Source: Actinoplanes sichuanensis
Lineage (GTDB): Bacteria > Actinomycetota > Actinomycetes > Mycobacteriales > Micromonosporaceae
Length of the DNA stretch: 64,000 bases
Direction of reading: 5' to 3'
Assembly (NCBI RefSeq): GCF_033097365.1
Contig: NZ_AP028461.1
Coordinates: 5,022,001 to 5,086,000, forward strand
The translations under genes and the position numbers were made by a program. The notes below the pieces were generated by a model. The model did not search any database. It was not told the origin of the DNA and was given only the letters and a program-made list of their open reading frames with translations. This document shows, piece after piece, positions 7,796 through 16,274 of the stretch. Each line of letters opens with the position of its first letter. Position 1 is the first letter of the stretch.

Positions 7796-8704
7796 TCACC
7801 GCAGACCCGGCCATCGGGGTGGTTCGCCGCCGGCCAGGTGGGCCCGTCGGATCGCGGCCTCGATCGACTGCGGGTCGGCCGGGGACCGGGAGTGGTAGGC
7901 GGCTTCGGCGGAATTCCGGAAGCCGGTCAGGCGCCGTGCCACCACGGCGAGACCGGAGTCGAGGGTGGGTGGCGGAGCGGGGATCGCCACCGGCTGAGCG
8001 TCGTAGCGGTCCTCCTGGAAGTCCAGCCGCCATCCGGGCCAGCACCGCGACCAGCCGCCGGCCAGCCCGGACGCTTCCAACGTCGTCCAGCCGACGGCCG
8101 AACGAGAGGCCGGGTCGAGGTGCAGACCGGTCTTCGGGAAATCCGGGAGCACGGTGACCGGGGTGGCCGCGGACAACCTGTCGAGCAGTTCGGGACCGGC
8201 CCAGAACACGTCGGTGGTGTCCGACCAGATGCCGTACGCCCGGATGGACCCGTCCGGCTGTGTGACGGTCACCAGCGAATCCGCGTCGTCGAGATCGGCC
8301 GGATCCAGGACGGCCAGGGCCGCTTCGGGTCGGGGATGGTCACTCGCGGCGGCGGGCACACCGGCTGCGGTGGCGATGTCGTCGACACCCGCGTAGGCCC
8401 AACGCAGATCCCAGCCCGGCCAGGTCTGGCCGAGAACCGCTTTCCAGGCGGCGCGATGGGCGTACCCGGAAAGATGCCAACTGAAGACCGCCAGCAGGCG
8501 GCGGGAGGTGTCGATCAGCGCGCCGGCCTCGATCCAGACCGGTTCGCGGAGTTCCTCGGTCGGGTCGTAGAGCCGGCGGATCTGCCGGCAGGCGGCGTCC
8601 GGTCCGGCGATCAGGTCGATGTCGAGGGCACCGGCACCCCACACGGTGTAGAGGATCTCGGTCTGCCGGCCGTCGGTGATGACGCACTGGGCGCGCTCTG
8701 CCAT
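7796..8704 (-). CDS. Hypothetical protein, about 302 aa
   Basis: The product begins MAERAQCVITDGRQTEILYTVWGAG and is soluble, mixed alpha/beta, with many Trp residues (WGLRWAY-like and GWRLDFQEDRY segments). No catalytic motif or known domain is recognised. It reads as a conserved actinobacterial hypothetical protein, possibly related to stand-alone proteins that sense or bind partners. The ATG at 8704 is chosen because GGGAGGG lies 8 bases upstream. The frame stays open further: an ATG at 8827 would add 41 residues (MSRWRLRLTSEFIEVRPF) that also look protein-like, so the longer form cannot be excluded. Confidence 0.65.
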   Translation of the reverse strand: MAERAQCVITDGRQTEILYTVWGAGALDIDLIAGPDAACRQIRRLYDPTEELREPVWIEAGALIDTSRRLLAVFSWHLSGYAHRAAWKAVLGQTWPGWDLRWAYAGVDDIATAAGVPAAASDHPRPEAALAVLDPADLDDADSLVTVTQPDGSIRAYGIWSDTTDVFWAGPELLDRLSAATPVTVLPDFPKTGLHLDPASRSAVGWTTLEASGLAGGWSRCWPGWRLDFQEDRYDAQPVAIPAPPPTLDSGLAVVARRLTGFRNSAEAAYHSRSPADPQSIEAAIRRAHLAGGEPPRWPGLR

Positions 8705-8886
8705 CAGCACACCCTCCCATGTCGGCGGTCCTGCGGTTCTGGCCGGACGCCCGACCCCGAACGCGACCGCCAGGAATGGTCTGACCTCGATGAATTCGGA
8801 GGTCAACCGCAGACGCCACCGGCTCATCGCGCTGCGCCCGCGCCGGGGACCACCTGATCCAGAGCCGGAGTTGAGCCGGAATTGAA

Positions 8887-8920
8887 CTCTCCCCGGCAGG
8901 ATGAATCCGGCCGGGGAGAG
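8887..8920 (-). terminator. Hairpin terminator of the beta-helix gene
   Basis: A perfect 11 bp stem (CTCTCCCCGGC / GCCGGGGAGAG) with a 12-base loop lies 12 bp downstream of the stop of the minus-strand beta-helix gene. There is no long T-run, as usual for high-GC actinomycete terminators. Confidence 0.65.
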
Positions 8921-8931
8921 GAGAGCGACGA

Positions 8932-11286
8932 TCAGGGCAGGCGGATCTCGGTGACCGCCGACAGTTCCGGGGTTCCGGCCCGGTAGGCGACGACCTGGTA
9001 GGCGCCGGAGAGCGCGCCGCCGGCGGTCCACTGCTCGGTCATCGACCCGGTGACCAGGCCGATCCGGTCGATGAGGTGCGACTCACCGGTGACGGCCTTC
9101 TCGACCATGAGGTACGCCTGGACGCTGACCGTTCCGGCCGGTGCGACCGCCGAGTAGGAGCTGGTCACCCATCCCGACGTGCTGTCGACGGTCGCGACGT
9201 TGGCGCTGCCGAGGCGGGTCACCTTCCCGGCGGCGTCGGTGAAGGCCAGTCCGGCGCGCACCTGGCGTCCGGTGGAGACGGCCGAAAAACTGGCGACCGA
9301 GGTGTACGTGGTACCGACGACCGCCGCGACCGGGCTGCCGGACGCGCTGAGCTGTCCGTCCTTGAGCGCCGTGACCTGCAGTGCGGCACCGCCGACGGCC
9401 GCGGCCGCGGTGGACCGGGAGACCTTGGTGCCCGATCCGCCGGCGGTCCAGCCGGCGGTTCCGGCGGTGGCCGACTCCAGCCCGGCGGCGTCGGCGTCGA
9501 GCAGGTTCGCGGGGACGGCGGCGCTACCGACCGGCAGGTCCGCGACCTGCACCCCGTTGCGGTACACCCGGTAGCCGGCCACCGTGTTGCCCGTGGCGTA
9601 CGACTCGGGCCAGGTCAGCGTGGTACCGGCGGCGGCCGATGTGGCCGGTGCCTCAGGGGCCAGGGCGACGGTCCGCACCGCCCCGGCGACGACACCGGTG
9701 GTGGTGTTGGTTCCGAGGGAGAGGTAGGTGGGACGCGTCGAGTTCTTGCGAGCGCCGATGTGTACGCCGTACCAGGTGGTCGGTTCGGCCTGGTCGTCGA
9801 TGACGGTGTTGCCCTCGATGACGTCGCGGCTGCCGACCGACAGCCCGATGCCACTGGTGTCGAAGAAGCCCGCCCCGGTGTTGTAGGTCGTCGACCCACC
9901 GAATCCGGCGTTGCGGACCACGTTGCCGGTGATGGTGTCCGGGCTGCTCTTGGCGGCGGTGCTGCCGTACACCAGGATGCCCGACTGACGTGGGCGCTCG
10001 ATCACGTTGTCCCGGATGATGTTGGCGCCGCCCGGCCGTACCACATGGTCTGTCGTGCTCGTGCTGTTCTCGGACCAGGCGCCGGGGGTTCCGGCGGTGC
10101 CGTCGGCGTCGAGGTAGTCGTCGTAGGCGACCGCGACGCCGACGGTGGCCGAGTCGCGGATGACGTTCTCGGCGACCAGCAGGTCACGCGGCTCGGTGAC
10201 GTCCCGGTTGACGCCGGAGTGGGCGTAGTCGGAGTTCGACTTGAGCACGATGTGCGACCCCTGCAGGAGGTTGCCGGTGATCGTGCCGCCGTAGACCGCC
10301 TCGAAGTACAGGTTGCCGTACTCGGCCACGCCACGGGCCGCGGCGACCGCCGGGGTGGTCCGGACGACGTTCGCGCGTACGGTCGTGTCCTGCGCGTTGG
10401 TGAAGTCGAACGCGTTGCCGTTGATGGTGGCGTCGAACTGGTTGCCCTCGATCACGGTGCCCGAGTTGCGGCCACCGCCACCGATGTTGTCCTCACCGTC
10501 GGATTCGGCGCCGCCCCGGTTGTCGAACCGGTTGTCGAGTACCCGTACCCCGGTGGTGCCGTTGACCCACAGCTTGAAGTATTCGAAGTTGGTGAATCGG
10601 ACCTGCCGGATCGTCCAGCGGTCGCCGGCTGAGATCCCGCCGCCGGTGTTGGTGTGTGCGCCGAGCGTGCCCCGGAAGTCGCACGCCTGCCCGGGACGTC
10701 CGGGCGCGGTGGCGTCGTCGAAGGCCCCGGCGTCGGTACGGCAGTTGCCGTTCACGGTCAGGTCGGAGACCAGGTTGGCACTGCCCGCCTCGGTCACGCC
10801 GTTCGGCAGGATCAGGTAGCTGTAGGCGAAGTTGCGCCAGTTGACGGTCGGGTCCATCAGGATCGTGGTGGTCGCGATCCCGGCGCCGCGCAGGTTGACG
10901 TTGGGCGGCAGCTTCAGTCCGCGGGTGATCCGGTAGGTGCCGGCCGTCAACAGCACGGTCGCGCTGGTCGCGGGTGTGGTGACGGTGCCGTCGGCGGCGA
11001 CGACGGCCGGGGTGGTGCGGCCGGCCGCGGTGGTGATCGCCTGGGTGAGCGCGGCGTAGTCGTCGAGGGATCCGCCGCGCGGGGCCGGAGCCAGGACGCA
11101 GGTGCCGTCCGAGGCGCAGTCGGCGGCGGTGAGCGCGGCGGGGCCGCCGGTCGAGACCAGCGAGTAGGCCGGTGGCTCGGTGGTCGGGGCGGCGGCCGAC
11201 GCGGCGGTGGCCGGAGCCACCACGGCGGTCAGGCAGGCGGTCGCGACCGCGACGTCACGGGCGAGCACACGGGAAACCAAGCGCAT
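8932..11286 (-). CDS. Secreted right-handed beta-helix protein with FN3/CBM-like tail
   Basis: 784 residues. The N-terminus is a Sec signal peptide (MRLVSRVLARDVAVATACL, cleavage near ASAAAP). Residues about 60 to 520 form a parallel beta-helix of the pectate lyase/glycoside hydrolase type, with repeated turns such as VIEGNQFDATINGNAFDFTN, ITGNLLQGSHIVLKSN and IIRDNVIERPRQSGILVYGS. The N-terminal entry (GTYRITRGLKLPPNVNLRGAG) is typical of pectate-lyase-3-like folds. The tail starts as a fibronectin-III strand set (VAGYRVYRNGVQVADLPVG), is interrupted by about 125 residues resembling a CBM4/9-like carbohydrate-binding module, then resumes with GAYQVVAYRAGTPELSAVTEI. It is probably an extracellular polysaccharide-active enzyme; catalytic residues were not identified. 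Confidence 0.8.
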   Translation of the reverse strand: MRLVSRVLARDVAVATACLTAVVAPATAASAAAPTTEPPAYSLVSTGGPAALTAADCASDGTCVLAPAPRGGSLDDYAALTQAITTAAGRTTPAVVAADGTVTTPATSATVLLTAGTYRITRGLKLPPNVNLRGAGIATTTILMDPTVNWRNFAYSYLILPNGVTEAGSANLVSDLTVNGNCRTDAGAFDDATAPGRPGQACDFRGTLGAHTNTGGGISAGDRWTIRQVRFTNFEYFKLWVNGTTGVRVLDNRFDNRGGAESDGEDNIGGGGRNSGTVIEGNQFDATINGNAFDFTNAQDTTVRANVVRTTPAVAAARGVAEYGNLYFEAVYGGTITGNLLQGSHIVLKSNSDYAHSGVNRDVTEPRDLLVAENVIRDSATVGVAVAYDDYLDADGTAGTPGAWSENSTSTTDHVVRPGGANIIRDNVIERPRQSGILVYGSTAAKSSPDTITGNVVRNAGFGGSTTYNTGAGFFDTSGIGLSVGSRDVIEGNTVIDDQAEPTTWYGVHIGARKNSTRPTYLSLGTNTTTGVVAGAVRTVALAPEAPATSAAAGTTLTWPESYATGNTVAGYRVYRNGVQVADLPVGSAAVPANLLDADAAGLESATAGTAGWTAGGSGTKVSRSTAAAAVGGAALQVTALKDGQLSASGSPVAAVVGTTYTSVASFSAVSTGRQVRAGLAFTDAAGKVTRLGSANVATVDSTSGWVTSSYSAVAPAGTVSVQAYLMVEKAVTGESHLIDRIGLVTGSMTEQWTAGGALSGAYQVVAYRAGTPELSAVTEIRLP

Positions 11287-11514
11287 GTACGTTCCGTAAT
11301 CTCGGAGGGAAGCTGCTACGGAAAGTCACTCTATGCTGCGATCTTTACGGGTAAATCAGCTGTTCGGCGCCTTATCTCGTGACCACTAGTAGTTGTGACC
11401 GTTTCGGGGTGACGTGCATTTCTCGTGCGGCATGTGCGCGACGCATCGATCGGGGTCGACACGTCACGCCCCTCGAACCTATGGTCGCGACGAGTGACCA
11501 AACGGGGGGAAAGA

Positions 11515-14500
11515 ATGGACAGTCGTAGATATCGACCTTCCGCTGCCCGCTTCTCGCTGGTGGCCCTGCTGAGCGTCGGGCTCGCCGTGAGCGGGACCGC
11601 GCAGCCGGCCGCGGCCGCGCCGGTGGATCCGGTGGTGGCCGACCGGACGACGGCGATCAACCTGATGTGTACCGGCGGACCGGCGGTGGCCCGCGCGGCT
11701 CAGGCCGCCCTGCTGGAGTCGGACGCCGCCGTGCGGCGGTTCCTGGAGACCGAACTGGCCGCCCTCACCGCACTCGACAACCGGGTCAAGGTGACCGAAC
11801 TGATGGCCCTGTCCGGTCCGGCCATGACCTCGGCCGGACAGACCGTATTGTCCGGTTCGGACGCGGACGTGGCGGCGTTCCTGGACGGCGGCCAGAACGA
11901 GCCGATGCACACCGACTTCCGGATCCGGATCGCCCGGATCATCGCCGCCGGCGGCACCACCACCCGCACAGCCGGTCAAGCTGCGCTGTCCGGCGGCGAC
12001 GAGGCGATCTCCCAGTTCCTGCTCGAAGGCCAGTACACCGCCGCGCGGACCGACGACCGGATCGCGGTGGCCCAGCTGATCGCCGTCGGCGGACCCGAGA
12101 TGCAACGGATGGGCCGACTCGCCCTGGGCGGCACACCACAGGACGTCACCGACTTCCTCGCCCAGGGCCAGCACGTCGCACGGGCCCGGGACGAGGAGAT
12201 CGCCACCGTCGCGCACCTCGCCGAACTGGCACGACAGGCACAGACCGAGGCCGCGGCACAGACCGAGATCGCCCGCACCGAGTCCGAACGGGCCGTACAG
12301 GCGGCGAAGCTGGCCAAGGAGGCGGCGCAGAAGGCCGCGGCCGAGACCGCCGCAGCCGGCGCCTCGGCCCAGCGCGCGACCGCGGCCGCGGCCCGCGCCG
12401 CCGACGCGACCCGCCGAGCGGCCGACGCCGCCCAGGACGCGATCGGCGCGGCCCGCGCCGCCAACGAGGCCGCCCGGGTGGCGTCGGGCGCGGCGAGCCG
12501 CGCCGCGACCGCCGCGGTGCTGGCCGGACAGGCAGCGACACAGGCTCACCAGGCCGCCGCCGCGGCGGCCGGCGACGCGACCAAGGCCACAGCGGCCCGG
12601 CAGGCGGCCGAACAGGCCCGCGCGGCTGCCGCTGCCGCCGACAGCGCGGCGGCCGCCGCAGCACAGATCGAAGTGGCCGCGGCAGCGGCCGGCAACGCCG
12701 CCGGAGCCGCCCGGGGCGCGGTCGACAACGCCCTCGCGGCGGCCGCCGCGGCCGAACAGGCCGGCGGACAGTCGAACGTGGCGAGCGCCGAGGCCGCCCG
12801 GGCCCGCGAGGCCGCCGCCCGGGCACGGGCCCTGGCCGCCCGCGCCGACCGGGCCGCGAACGCCGCCCAGTCGCTGGCGGCGCAGGCCGCGGCGGCCGCA
12901 CGGGAGTCCATGACCTGGGCCCGCGACGCGGCCGCACACGCCCGCGCGGCGGCCGCGGCCGCCGACGAGGCCGCCGCACACGCCGGAGAGGCCGCCGAAG
13001 CAGCCCGGCGCACCGCGGCCGCCGCCGAAGCCGCCGACCGAGCCGCCACCGTGGCGGCCGGAGCAGCCGACGCCGCACAGCGGGCCGAACAGACCGCCCG
13101 CGCCGCCGACACCGAGCGGCTGCGCGTCCAGACCGCCGAAGCGGTGGCCGCGGCCGAGGAGGCCAAGGCGATCGCGGCCCGGCGTCCGGCCACCATCCTG
13201 TGGGACGACCCGGAGTCCGTACGCGTCGACGAACGGACCGCGGCCCTGCTCGCCGAGGCCGTCGCGACCGGCACCGACCCGCAGGTCGCGGTACGCAGCG
13301 GACGTCAGGCGGCGCTGCGGCTGATGACCGCGGGCGGGCCGTGGAGCCGTTCCGCCGCCGAATCCGCGCTCGGCGGCACCGAGCAGGACCTGCGCAACTG
13401 GCTCACCGAGGGCCGGGAACTGGCCGCCGAGCAGGACGACCGCAGCCGGGTCGCGCAGCTGGCCGAGAACAGCGACAAGGCGGCGTTCAAAGCGGCCGCC
13501 GCCACCGCGCTCGGCGGCGACCACGCACGGGTGCTGGAGTTCCTCCGGCTGCCGATGTACGAGGGCAAGGTACTGGACGACCGGATCGCGGTCGCCCAGA
13601 TCATGAGCCGGGGCGGGCAGGCCACCAAGTCGGCCGGGCAGGCCGCACTCCGCGGCACCGTGGCCGACGTGCACGCCTTCCTGCGCACCGGGCAGTACCC
13701 GGCGGCCGACCTCGACGACCGGATCGCGGTGGCCGCCGCGATCGAGGCCGGCGGTCAGGAGGTGGACGCGGCCGCGCAGGTCGCGCTCGCCGGGCCGCGC
13801 GAGTACCTGCGCCGGTTCCTGACCGTGGAACTACCGCGGGCCCGCCAACGTGACCACGATGCCGCCGTGCACGTGGCCACCGTCCGCCGGTACGTCGCGG
13901 AGGCCTCCGAGTCCGCGGTCACCGCCCGCAAGGACGCGGCCGAAGCGGCGTACCTCGCCGCGATCGCGCGCCAGGCCCAGGAGGAGGCGGCACGCTGGGC
14001 CGAACAGGCCCGCCAGTCGGCGGCACAGGCGGCCGACTTCGCCGAGCAGGCACGCCAGGCCGCCGTGGCCGCCCAGCAGTCCGCGGACCAGGCGGCCGCC
14101 TCGGCCACCGCCGCACGTCAGGCCGCCGCCGACGCCGCCCGCGCGGCGCAGACCGCCACCAACGCGGCAACCCGCGCCACCGCGTCCGCGGCCCAGGCGA
14201 AAGCCTCGGCCGACAGCGCCGCCACCGCCGCCGCGCAGGCCCGCGACGACGCGTTGCGGGCCGGGCAGGACGCGGCCGCCGCCGCACAGGCCTTCCTGGA
14301 CACCTACCAGATCTGGGTCCAGAAGCAGCGCGCCGAGGACCTCGCCAATCTGAACAACGGGGCGGGCCGGGACGTGGTGACCTACGACGACGGCGACGGC
14401 GATCCCACCACGCCCGGCGACAACGGCCCGTTCGGCGGCAAGGACATCCCGTGGGACGAACCGACGGCGGCCATGGAGATGCGGGCCCAACTCTGGGTGA

Positions 14501-15000
14501 CCATCCAGGGGGTGTGCGCGGTGAGCGGCTACAACGGCCAGGCCTGCGCCCTGTGGCGGCACTACTACAACCGCAGCGGCGCCGACTTCATCGCCAGCGT
14601 CGACAACTACCTCAAGGACCGGCAGTTCAAGGCGGCCGTCGACGAGTCCCGGGAGCAGATGCTCGCCCAGGCCCGCAGCAAATGCATCAGCAGCGGCCGC
14701 GCCACCTGCGAATACTGGATGGACAGCCGCTGGTTCGGGGTCAGCATGACCGAGAACATCGACTACCGGCTCGGGGTACGTGGCGTCCAGCTACGCATCC
14801 GCGGCCCGATCACCGTCACGGTCACCAACGGTCAGGCCACGGTCAGCGGCCAGTACGGCGTCGACGTCTACAAGGACTGGAACTTCGACCACGGCGAGGA
14901 GATCTGGGGCATCTCGTTCGACGACTACGCCGACATGCACAGCTACGGGATAGCGCGGGAGTTCACTGTGCGCGGTCGCAGCAGCGTGCAGACCATCTAG
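11515..15000 (+). CDS. Large secreted ALF-repeat, Ala-rich coiled-coil protein
   Basis: 1161 residues from the ATG at 11515, preceded by a purine-rich GGGGGAAAGA. A Sec signal peptide ends near residue 36 (QPAAAAP). Two blocks of ALF-type repeats (A-L-x-G-x-x-x-x-V-x-x-F-L-x-x-G-Q, then D-D-R-I-x-V-A-Q-L), at about 45-240 and 570-780, flank and precede very long Ala-rich coiled-coil helices (about 240-560 and 790-930). The last 200 residues form a separate domain with cysteines (GVCAVSGYNGQACALW, SKCISSGRATCEYW) and a beta-rich end (VTNGQATVSGQYGVDVYKDW). ALF repeats occur in actinobacterial secreted and polymorphic-toxin-like proteins. A toxin role for the C-terminus is only a hypothesis; no known nuclease or peptidase motif is visible. 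Confidence 0.8.
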   Translation: MDSRRYRPSAARFSLVALLSVGLAVSGTAQPAAAAPVDPVVADRTTAINLMCTGGPAVARAAQAALLESDAAVRRFLETELAALTALDNRVKVTELMALSGPAMTSAGQTVLSGSDADVAAFLDGGQNEPMHTDFRIRIARIIAAGGTTTRTAGQAALSGGDEAISQFLLEGQYTAARTDDRIAVAQLIAVGGPEMQRMGRLALGGTPQDVTDFLAQGQHVARARDEEIATVAHLAELARQAQTEAAAQTEIARTESERAVQAAKLAKEAAQKAAAETAAAGASAQRATAAAARAADATRRAADAAQDAIGAARAANEAARVASGAASRAATAAVLAGQAATQAHQAAAAAAGDATKATAARQAAEQARAAAAAADSAAAAAAQIEVAAAAAGNAAGAARGAVDNALAAAAAAEQAGGQSNVASAEAARAREAAARARALAARADRAANAAQSLAAQAAAAARESMTWARDAAAHARAAAAAADEAAAHAGEAAEAARRTAAAAEAADRAATVAAGAADAAQRAEQTARAADTERLRVQTAEAVAAAEEAKAIAARRPATILWDDPESVRVDERTAALLAEAVATGTDPQVAVRSGRQAALRLMTAGGPWSRSAAESALGGTEQDLRNWLTEGRELAAEQDDRSRVAQLAENSDKAAFKAAAATALGGDHARVLEFLRLPMYEGKVLDDRIAVAQIMSRGGQATKSAGQAALRGTVADVHAFLRTGQYPAADLDDRIAVAAAIEAGGQEVDAAAQVALAGPREYLRRFLTVELPRARQRDHDAAVHVATVRRYVAEASESAVTARKDAAEAAYLAAIARQAQEEAARWAEQARQSAAQAADFAEQARQAAVAAQQSADQAAASATAARQAAADAARAAQTATNAATRATASAAQAKASADSAATAAAQARDDALRAGQDAAAAAQAFLDTYQIWVQKQRAEDLANLNNGAGRDVVTYDDGDGDPTTPGDNGPFGGKDIPWDEPTAAMEMRAQLWVTIQGVCAVSGYNGQACALWRHYYNRSGADFIASVDNYLKDRQFKAAVDESREQMLAQARSKCISSGRATCEYWMDSRWFGVSMTENIDYRLGVRGVQLRIRGPITVTVTNGQATVSGQYGVDVYKDWNFDHGEEIWGISFDDYADMHSYGIAREFTVRGRSSVQTI

Positions 15001-15011
15001 GGTCGGTCCCT

Positions 15012-15491
15012 GTGAAATGGCGTCTTGTCACGGCCGTGGTCGCCGTGGTCGTGGTGGTGACGGGCGGGACGCTGCTGGCCACCCGGGGGGCCTCGCTGTT
15101 CGATCAGCGGGCCTACCCGGGCAGCCGGCTCGGCAGCAGCCTCGACGAGTTGCTCACCCAGTTCGGTCTGCACCTGCCCGGCTGCCCGGTCGAGGAGCTG
15201 CGGTACTGGTCCGGCGACAACATCGAGGACACCCTCTACCTGAGGTTCACCGCCGAACCGTCATGCGTCACCGAGTTCCTCGCGGCCAACGGCCTGACCC
15301 CCGGTGAACCACTGCCGGGCGACAGACTGGCCCTCGGCCAGGACGACCGGGTACGACAGTGGGGGTGGCCGTTCACGGAGGCCGGGCTCTACGCCACGTA
15401 CAGCGGCCAGCCGAAACCCGAGGTCGATGTGGACGTGGTCGTCGATCCGAGCGGGCGGCACGTCTACGCGTACGCCTTCGAGATCGGCTAG
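15012..15491 (+). CDS. Membrane-anchored or secreted partner of the ALF-repeat protein
   Basis: A 159-residue protein from a GTG at 15012, 11 bp after the ALF-repeat gene, so the two are probably co-transcribed. The N-terminus (MKWRLVTAVVAVVVVVTGGTLLATRG) is one uncleaved or signal-type membrane helix. The outer domain contains a possible disulfide pair (LPGCPVEEL and EPSCVTEFL) and a beta-rich end (VDVDVVVDPSGRHVYAYAFEIG). The family is not recognised. Position and topology suit an accessory or immunity-like factor for the preceding secreted protein, but this is inference. A strong terminator follows. Confidence 0.7.
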   Translation: MKWRLVTAVVAVVVVVTGGTLLATRGASLFDQRAYPGSRLGSSLDELLTQFGLHLPGCPVEELRYWSGDNIEDTLYLRFTAEPSCVTEFLAANGLTPGEPLPGDRLALGQDDRVRQWGWPFTEAGLYATYSGQPKPEVDVDVVVDPSGRHVYAYAFEIG

Positions 15492-15516
15492 CCCGGCGAC
15501 CGGGCCGTAAGACAGC

Positions 15517-15547
15517 GCGGTCGGCGCCCGCATCGGGCGCCGACCGC
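15517..15547 (+). terminator. Perfect 14 bp hairpin terminator
   Basis: GCGGTCGGCGCCCG and its exact reverse complement are separated by a 3-base CAT loop, 25 bp after the stop codon at 15491. CTT follows the stem. It ends the two-gene ALF unit. Confidence 0.8.
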
Positions 15548-15749
15548 CTTACTGTTGCCCGCCGCGTCTCAAGACCGGCGAGAAGACCTGGTGTCGTGCC
15601 AGTGTCGTCCATGCCCTGGCGATACGGCACCGATCGTGCCGAAAACCACAGTCGGGACGAGGCGATGACTTTCGGCCCTGCCACGTTCGGACGTCGAGGT
15701 CTGTGCTGGAGGAGACCCACCGCCCGGTGGCCGAATCGAGGAGATCGCG

Positions 15750-16256
15750 ATGAAGGCAATCGTCGTCTACGAATCCATGTTCGGCAACACCGCCGTGATC
15801 GCCGCGGTGATCGCGGACGGCCTCTCCGAGACCTACGACGTGACCCTCACCGACGTCCGCGACATGCCGCCGGTGGCCGGCTTCGACCTGCTCGTACTGG
15901 GCGCACCGACGCACGCCTTCGGCATGAGCCGGCCCCGCACCCGCGCCGACGCGGCCGACAAGGGCGAGGTACGCCCGGACACCGAGAAGGTCGGCATCCG
16001 CGAGTTCCTGGCTCAGTCACCGCCGCTCACCGGGCTGGCCGCGGCGGCGTTCGACACCAAGGTCGACAAGCCGATGACCGGGTCGGCGGCCCGCAAGGCC
16101 CTACGCCGGCTGCGGGCGCTCGGCTGCCGCACGATCGCCCCGGCGGAGAACTTCCACGTCACCGGCATGACCGGCCCACTCGCCGTCGGCGAGGTCGATC
16201 GCGCCCGCCGTTGGGCCCGGACGGTCGGCGCAAGTCTTGCACCTCAAGCCACTTGA
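15750..16256 (+). CDS. Flavodoxin-domain protein
   Basis: A 168-residue flavodoxin-like protein. The FMN phosphate-binding loop is YESMFGNTAVIAAVI at residues 7 to 21; the second cofactor loop is LVLGAPTHAFGMS near residue 51. The start at 15750 (MKAIVVYES) follows GGAG in TCGAGGAGATCGCG. It probably binds FMN and acts as an electron carrier or redox sensor in the cytoplasm; no partner reductase is nearby. Its stop codon lies inside a palindromic MerR-type operator for the next gene, which encodes a MerR regulator. Two-gene flavodoxin/MerR arrangements are common in actinomycetes. Confidence 0.8.
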   Translation: MKAIVVYESMFGNTAVIAAVIADGLSETYDVTLTDVRDMPPVAGFDLLVLGAPTHAFGMSRPRTRADAADKGEVRPDTEKVGIREFLAQSPPLTGLAAAAFDTKVDKPMTGSAARKALRRLRALGCRTIAPAENFHVTGMTGPLAVGEVDRARRWARTVGASLAPQAT

Positions 16257-16267
16257 GATCGCATAGT
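16237..16267 (+). promoter_or_regulatory. MerR-type promoter and operator, leaderless start
   Basis: TTGCAC (16237-16242) and CATAGT (16262-16267) are separated by 19 bp, the over-long spacer typical of MerR-regulated promoters. Within it lies a perfect inverted repeat CTCAAG-CCA-CTTGAG (16243-16257), which covers the TGA of the flavodoxin gene. A start of transcription seven bases after the -10 element would fall at the GTG at 16275, so the message would be leaderless. Confidence 0.6.
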
Positions 16268-16274
16268 GGTCGGC

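Noticed and set aside
12146..13674. Long Arg/Gly-rich frames antisense to the ALF-repeat gene
   Set aside because: They mirror the Ala-rich coding strand and lack plausible starts or domains.
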